Positions 59,837 to 64,000 of a stretch of DNA of 64,000 nt are shown in pieces. How positions within the stretch are numbered: the stretch's first letter is position 1; each line of letters opens with the position of its first letter. Position numbers and translations under genes: made by a program. The notes beneath the pieces are model-generated. The model did not search any database, was not told the DNA's origin, and saw only the letters and a program-made list of their open reading frames with translations. Source of the DNA: Burkholderia stabilis (lineage in GTDB: Bacteria; Pseudomonadota; Gammaproteobacteria; Burkholderiales; Burkholderiaceae); contig NZ_CP016442.1 in the NCBI RefSeq assembly GCF_001742165.1, positions 372,001 to 436,000 on the forward strand. The letters are read 5' to 3'.

Positions 59837-60757
59837 ATGGAACGCATGTGGCCTGGTACGCGCGCGCTGAGGACGTTCGATGCGGCGGCGCGTCACCTGA
59901 ATTTTTCGCGGGCGGCCGACGAGGTCGGGCTGACGCCCGCGGCAGTCAGTCACCAGATCAAGGAAATCGAGGCGCAACTCGGCATCGCGCTGTTCGTCCG
60001 CACGAGCCGCAGCATCCGGCTCACGCCGGCGGGCGTCGTGCTGGCTGCGGCGGCGGCCGATGCGCTGGCCGGCCTGCAACGCGCGACCGCACGGGCGCGC
60101 CGCGTCACGCGAGCGCAGACGGAGCTGCGCGTGTCGGTCGGCGCGCGCTTCGCGACGCACTGGCTGCTGCCGCGCCTGCCGCGCTTCAGGGCCGCACATC
60201 CGGCGTTCGAGCTGACATTCGACATTACCGACCGGCTGCGCGATTTCGATGACGACGACGTGGACGTCGCGATCCGCTTCGGCGCCGGGCGTTATCGCGA
60301 CGCATGCGCGCAGCGCCTGTTCGGCACGTCGGTCGTCGCGGTCGGCAGCCCGGCGCTGCTGTCGGCCGGGCCGCCGTTGCGCGGGCCGCGCGACTTGCTG
60401 CGCCACACGCTTTGTCACGTGGACTGCGAAGTCGACGGCGTGATCTGGCCGCGCTGGTCGGCGTGGATGGCCGCGGCCGGCGTCGACGGTTTCGACGACA
60501 GCCGGTGCGTCGCGTTTCCCGATTCTAGCCACGTGGTGCAGGCCGTGACGGACGGCGCGGCGGTCGGTCTCGCGGAGCCGTGCATGATCGCGCGCGATCT
60601 CGCGGACGGGCGCATCGTGCGGCTGTTCGACGTGAGCGTCGCGTTGTCGCCCGAGGTGGCGTATCACGTCGTGTATCCGGAGCATACGCAGGGCGACCCG
60701 CGCATCGTCGCGTTTCGCGGCTGGCTCGCGGACGAAGTCGCGATGATGCGTGCGTAA
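59837..60757 (+). CDS. LysR-family (GcvA-like) transcriptional regulator
   Basis: The 306-residue product has the HTH RALRTFDAAARHLNFSRAAD and EVGLTPAAVSHQIKEIEAQ (about 9-49) and the effector domain (RVSVGARFATHWLLPRLPRF near 95). It is typical of the GcvA group. It is divergent from the aminotransferase gene and precedes an ACT-domain gene, both candidate targets. Confidence 0.93.
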   Translation: MERMWPGTRALRTFDAAARHLNFSRAADEVGLTPAAVSHQIKEIEAQLGIALFVRTSRSIRLTPAGVVLAAAAADALAGLQRATARARRVTRAQTELRVSVGARFATHWLLPRLPRFRAAHPAFELTFDITDRLRDFDDDDVDVAIRFGAGRYRDACAQRLFGTSVVAVGSPALLSAGPPLRGPRDLLRHTLCHVDCEVDGVIWPRWSAWMAAAGVDGFDDSRCVAFPDSSHVVQAVTDGAAVGLAEPCMIARDLADGRIVRLFDVSVALSPEVAYHVVYPEHTQGDPRIVAFRGWLADEVAMMRA

Positions 60758-60827
60758 CGGCGTCATCGCGCGTGCTATCGTGCGCGCATCGCCACCGCAC
60801 GACGTCCGTTCCGGACGCCTTCCTCCG

Positions 60828-61238
60828 ATGAGCCAACCTGAAAACGACCTCGCGGTCCTGTTGCGCACGATGCAGCCCGAGCTGCATCCGGGCGCGTTCG
60901 CGTTCGTATCGCTGCCGCCCGGCACCGACGTATCGTTATCCGAAGCGATCGCGACGTTCCGCGAAGCGGAAGGGCTGACGGTCGTGGTCGACGAGGAAAC
61001 GGCTGCCCGCCACGGCTGGCCCGTGCTGTTCCGCGCCGCGTGGATCACGCTGACCGTGCATTCCGATCTCGCGGCCGTCGGCCTCACGGCGGCGTTCGCG
61101 CGGGCGTTGGGCGCGGCCGGCATCAGCTGCAACGTGATGGCCGCCGCGTACCACGATCACATCTTCGTGCCGTTCGACGACGGCCCGCGCGCGCTCGATG
61201 CGCTCGCCGCGCTTCAGCGCGATGCGATGCGCGGCTAG
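60828..61238 (+). CDS. ACT-domain (DUF2241-like) protein
   Basis: Small protein of two ACT-like halves, probably an amino-acid-sensing regulator. The 136-residue product has LHPGAFAFVSLPPGTDVSLSE (about 19-39), ITLTVHSDLAAVGLTAAFA near 74, and ISCNVMAAAYHDHIFVPFDD near 100. Function is unknown. It follows the GcvA-like LysR gene on the same strand after 70 bases. Confidence 0.82.
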   Translation: MSQPENDLAVLLRTMQPELHPGAFAFVSLPPGTDVSLSEAIATFREAEGLTVVVDEETAARHGWPVLFRAAWITLTVHSDLAAVGLTAAFARALGAAGISCNVMAAAYHDHIFVPFDDGPRALDALAALQRDAMRG

Positions 61239-61260
61239 CGCACGAGCATTCCGGGCAGGC

Positions 61261-61321
61261 AAAAAAAACGGGCCCGTTACCGGGCCCGCGAACGGAAAGG
61301 ATTGCGCCGGTAACCGGCGCA
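61261..61321 (-). terminator. puuD terminator, with a second hairpin
   Basis: On the minus strand, CGGGCCCG-GTAA-CGGGCCCG (61269-61288) is followed by eight T residues (61268-61261): an intrinsic terminator for puuD. A second stem, TGCGCCGG-TAA-CCGGCGCA (61303-61321), is adjacent. The pair also separates puuD from the convergent ACT-domain gene. Confidence 0.88.
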
Positions 61322-61328
61322 CGGCGCC

Positions 61329-62522
61329 TTACTTGACCGCGCCACCCTCGAACCAGGCAGCGAGCTTGGTGCGCTCGTCGTCGGTCATGTGCGTGACGTT
61401 ACCGATCGGCATCGCCTTCAGGCGCACGGCCTGTTCGTAGATACGCTGCGCGTTCTTCGACACTTCGTCCGGCGTGTCGAACATCACGCCTGCAGGCGCG
61501 CTGCCCATCAGCGTCGGCTTCGCCGAGTGGCACTCGACGCAGCGCTGTTGCAGGATCGGCATGATGTCGTTGATCACGATCTTCGGCGCGTTCGCAGCTT
61601 GCGCTTCCGGTGCGACCGGCTTCGGCATCGTCCACACCAGCGCGCCCGACAGCAGCGCGACGCCGCCGATCGGCAGATACCACAGCTGCTTGCCGCGGTG
61701 ACGCATCACGAAGAACTGGCGGATCAGCGCGCCGGCCAGCATGATCAGCACGAGCACGACCCAGTTGAACTTGTTCGTGTACGTCATCGCGTAGTGGTTC
61801 GACAGCATCGCGAACACGACGGGCAGCGTGAAGTAGGTGTTGTGCACCGAGCGCTGCTTGCCGCGCTTGCCGTAGATCGGGTTCGGCTCTTCGCCCTTGA
61901 GCATCTTGTCGACCATCTTGCGCTGGCCGGGGATGATCACGAAGAACACGTTCGCCGACATGATCGTCGCGAGCATCGCGCCGACGATCAGGTAGGCGGC
62001 ACGGCCCGAGAAGATATGGCACGCGAGGTACGCCGCGACGACGACGTAAATGCCGACGCAAATACCGAGCACGCGGTCGTTGGTGCCGAGGATGCGGCAC
62101 AGCGAGTCGTAGACGATCCAGCCGGCTGCGAGGAAGCCGAGCGCGGATGCGACGGCGACCACCGGGCCCATGTCGAGCACGCTCTTGTCGATCAGGTACG
62201 TGTTCGGCGCGAGCAGGTACAGCACGAAGAACAGCGAGAAGCCCGACAGCCAGGTCGTGTACGACGGCCACTTCGACCAGTGCAGGTCATCCGGCATTTC
62301 CGGCGGGGCGACCGTGTACTTCTGCATGTTGTAGAAACCGCCGCCGTGGACGTGCCACAGCTCGCCGAACACACCGCGCTTGCGCTGGTTCGGGTCGGTC
62401 GGCGGTTTCAGGCTGTTGTCGAGCGCGACGAAATAGAAGGACTCGCCGATCCACGCAATGGCGACGATGACGTGCAGCCATCGCAGCGCGAGGTTCAGCC
62501 AGTCGGTGATGAAGCCTTCCAT
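61329..62522 (-). CDS. puuD: urate hydroxylase PuuD (membrane cytochrome type)
   Basis: Oxidises urate to 5-hydroxyisourate. The 397-residue product has an N-terminal domain with about eight membrane helices (LRWLHVIVAIAWIGESFYFV near 12, WHVHGGGFYNMQKY near 56) and a C-terminal periplasmic cytochrome c domain with the heme motif CVECH near 327 and later MPIGN as the likely Met ligand region. This is the PuuD architecture rather than a soluble uricase. uraH follows the start on the minus strand; GGAGGAG lies before ATG 62522. Confidence 0.94.
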   Translation of the reverse strand: MEGFITDWLNLALRWLHVIVAIAWIGESFYFVALDNSLKPPTDPNQRKRGVFGELWHVHGGGFYNMQKYTVAPPEMPDDLHWSKWPSYTTWLSGFSLFFVLYLLAPNTYLIDKSVLDMGPVVAVASALGFLAAGWIVYDSLCRILGTNDRVLGICVGIYVVVAAYLACHIFSGRAAYLIVGAMLATIMSANVFFVIIPGQRKMVDKMLKGEEPNPIYGKRGKQRSVHNTYFTLPVVFAMLSNHYAMTYTNKFNWVVLVLIMLAGALIRQFFVMRHRGKQLWYLPIGGVALLSGALVWTMPKPVAPEAQAANAPKIVINDIMPILQQRCVECHSAKPTLMGSAPAGVMFDTPDEVSKNAQRIYEQAVRLKAMPIGNVTHMTDDERTKLAAWFEGGAVK

Positions 62523-62576
62523 GAAACTCCTCCAGACTCAGATCGTTTGTCTTTGATGTGGGCGCTGATACGTGTG

Positions 62577-62930
62577 TCAGCTGCCGCGATAGGTGCTGTA
62601 CGACCACGGCGACACGAGCAGCGGCACGTGGTAGTGCGATGCGGTGTCGGCGATGCCGAAGCGCAGCACGACGCGGTCGACGAAACGGGGTTCGGGTACC
62701 TTCACGCCGAGCGACGCGAAGTAGTCGCCGGCATGGAACACGAGTTCGTATTCGCCGGCGGCGAGCGCGGCGCCTTCGAGCAGGGGTTCGTCGCAACGGC
62801 CGTCGCTATTGGTCAGTACGGTCTTGATCGCGCGGCGCGATTCGCCGTCCAGCGCGTAGAGGTCGACCTTGATTGCAGCGCCGGGACGACCGTGCGCCGT
62901 ATCGAGTACGTGGGTAGTGAGCTTTCCCAT
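62577..62930 (-). CDS. uraH: 5-hydroxyisourate hydrolase
   Basis: Transthyretin-like hydrolase that converts 5-hydroxyisourate to OHCU. The 117-residue product starts MGKLTTHVLDTAHGRPGAAI with the active-site His, has an internal Arg in ESRRAIKTVLTNSDGR, HVPLLVSPWSYSTYRGS at the end, and finishes in the diagnostic YRGS tetrapeptide. It is upstream of puuD on the same strand and likely cotranscribed with it. ATG 62930 is used; an ORF from 63059 is open but unsupported. Confidence 0.96.
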   Translation of the reverse strand: MGKLTTHVLDTAHGRPGAAIKVDLYALDGESRRAIKTVLTNSDGRCDEPLLEGAALAAGEYELVFHAGDYFASLGVKVPEPRFVDRVVLRFGIADTASHYHVPLLVSPWSYSTYRGS

Positions 62931-63440
62931 TCGCAATTGTCCTTGTGTGAATGCGAGGTTCGGCGGCGACTCGATCCATTGACTGTGCGGCGGATCGAGG
63001 CTCCACGTCACGTGGCTACATACCCGTCGGCGAAGTTGAAGCGAGCGCCGTGCAGGCATTGTAAAAAGGTTCCCCGCGCAAATACGGGCGCGATATCAAA
63101 GATAATGCGCCGCGCATGAGCGGCTGTCGACGGCACGCCGGATACGGGTTCCAGCGTGCATTTCCGGCCTCTGGCGCGGCCTCGCGCGGCGTACCATATC
63201 GGAACCGTGAAGCGCGGTATTCCGGATCGCGCATTGTGTGCCGCGCGCGCTTGGGCGATCCTCCCGCCGTGCGCGTCGGCCTGTGGCCCGCGCGTACCCC
63301 GAAGACGGCGAGCACGCCGGGTAACCGGGCCAGGGCGTTCGAACGGACGCAGGCACCGGGGCGTGCCGCGAATCAGCGTTCGAACGGCTTTGTGACCCCT
63401 CCAGGAGTGACTCCTGGGGGCAGACCGACGCGGAGAACGC
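62931..63440. other. uraH-deaminase divergent intergenic region
   Basis: 510 bases between two divergent purine genes, with no supported ORF. It must contain both promoters and probably a purine regulator site; the only distinct structure I found is the stem-loop at 63396-63420. Confidence 0.5.
63396..63420 (+). promoter_or_regulatory. stem-loop leader of the deaminase gene, possible purine riboswitch
   Basis: CCAGGAG-TGA-CTCCTGG (63401-63417) is a perfect 7-bp stem flanked by a C-run and a G-run that can pair further, giving a compact bulged hairpin. It ends about 12 bases before the ribosome site (GGAG) of the 8-oxoguanine deaminase gene. The context and compactness recall xanthine-I (NMT1) riboswitches, but I cannot verify the consensus from memory. 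Confidence 0.4.
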
Positions 63441-64000
63441 ATGAACCTCGAGCAGCACGCTGGCGCACGCGCGCCGAACGCATCCCCATCCCGCCCGAAA
63501 ACCCTGCTGGTCAAGCACGCCGACGTGCTCGTGACCATGGACGACACGCGCCGCGAATTGCGCGACGCGGGGCTCTACATCGAAGACAACCGGATCGTCG
63601 CGGTCGGCCCGACCGCCGAGCTGCCCGACACGGCCGACGAAGTGCTCGACCTGCGCGGCCACCTCGTGATCCCGGGGCTGGTGAACACGCACCACCACAT
63701 GTACCAGAGCCTCACGCGCGCGGTGCCGGCCGCGCAGAACGCCGAGCTGTTCGGCTGGCTCACGAACCTGTACCGGATCTGGGCGCACCTGACGCCCGAG
63801 ATGATCGAGGTGTCGACGCTGACCGCGATGGCCGAGCTGCTGCAGTCGGGCTGCACGACGTCGAGCGATCACCTGTACATCTACCCGAACGGCAGCCGGC
63901 TCGACGACAGCATCGGCGCCGCCCAGCGGATCGGCATGCGCTTTCACGCGAGCCGCGGCGCAATGAGCGTCGGCCAGCGCGACGGCGGGCTGCCGCCCGA
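63441..64000 (+). CDS. 8-oxoguanine deaminase (partial, cut by window end)
   Basis: Amidohydrolase of the TRZ/ATZ group, close to 8-oxoguanine deaminases that make urate from 8-oxoguanine. The 186 residues present start MNLEQHAGARAPN and show the metal motif GLVNTHHHMYQSLTR near 79-93 and AQNAELFGWLTNLYRIWAHL near 99, both typical of this subgroup. GGAG lies 6 bases before the ATG. The gene is interrupted by the window edge, so the C-terminal metal ligands are not seen. Its product urate feeds PuuD next door. Confidence 0.87.
   Translation, partial: MNLEQHAGARAPNASPSRPKTLLVKHADVLVTMDDTRRELRDAGLYIEDNRIVAVGPTAELPDTADEVLDLRGHLVIPGLVNTHHHMYQSLTRAVPAAQNAELFGWLTNLYRIWAHLTPEMIEVSTLTAMAELLQSGCTTSSDHLYIYPNGSRLDDSIGAAQRIGMRFHASRGAMSVGQRDGGLPP

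Noticed and set aside
61303..61321. Second hairpin behind puuD considered as a separate regulatory element
   Set aside because: It lies between convergent genes beside a clear terminator and is best read as part of the same termination region.

Overview
The window reads as one arm of the primary chromosome of a Burkholderia species, most likely of the B. cepacia complex. The evidence is the very GC-rich, strongly codon-biased coding sequence, the betaproteobacterial order rpsB-tsf-pyrH-frr-uppS-cdsA-dxr-rseP-bamA-skp-lpxD-fabZ-lpxA-lpxB-rnhB, the ppsR/ppsA pair, the smpB/ratA/ratB locus and the guaB-guaA pair. The species call is an inference from gene order and protein character, because no search could be run.

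Layout. 1-15.9 kb is a dense forward-strand core run: translation factors (rpsB, tsf, frr), UMP kinase, isoprenoid and phospholipid precursor enzymes (uppS, cdsA, dxr), then envelope biogenesis (rseP, bamA, skp, lpxD, fabZ, lpxA, lpxB), rnhB and a SPOUT rRNA methyltransferase. Between rnhB and the methyltransferase lies a 284-bp element made of nested perfect inverted repeats. 16-19.7 kb holds the divergent PEP synthase pair ppsR/ppsA. 19.8-23.9 kb holds an NfeD/SPFH membrane pair, smpB divergent from ratA-ratB, and a DMT exporter. 24-27.7 kb has a TPR/HTH regulator with a beta-propeller gene, a DUF899 protein and a DUF2182 membrane protein. 28-31.7 kb is guaB, a small membrane protein and guaA.

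31.75-34.55 kb, directly behind guaA, is an AT-richer islet with odd codon use: helically phased short repeats, a possible 53-codon ORF, a LysR gene carrying a -1 frameshift, and an SDR oxidoreductase. 34.6-39.3 kb is a set of accessory housekeeping-type genes (DnaQ-like exonuclease, ThpR, GlxA-like protein with a TetR regulator, GNAT, Nudix, beta-hydroxyacid dehydrogenase).

39.3-46.7 kb is the most unusual operon: a HutC-type regulator, an AprA-like flavoprotein, an AprB-like di-cluster ferredoxin, a sulfonate-type ABC importer whose binding protein seems to carry a NosL-like C-terminal domain, a HEAT-repeat protein and a DUF971 protein, with an MFS transporter divergent from it. The genes overlap or abut, and a palindromic operator sits in front of the regulator. 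I infer an uptake-plus-redox system for a small, possibly sulfur-containing compound; the substrate is unknown.

48.5-50.6 kb returns to core genes (DUF1992, tadA, ldcA). 50.9-64 kb is a purine-degradation region: GntR regulator, NCS1 permease, allantoin racemase, PuuE allantoinase, OHCU decarboxylase, allantoicase and ureidoglycolate lyase run forward; PuuD urate hydroxylase and 5-hydroxyisourate hydrolase run backward; an 8-oxoguanine deaminase starts at the right edge and is cut by it. Together they can take 8-oxoguanine or urate through allantoin and allantoate to ureidoglycolate, glyoxylate and urea. A block of LysR, RidA, class IV aminotransferase, LysR and ACT-domain genes sits inside this region. 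No tRNA, rRNA, CRISPR array, insertion sequence or integrase was seen.
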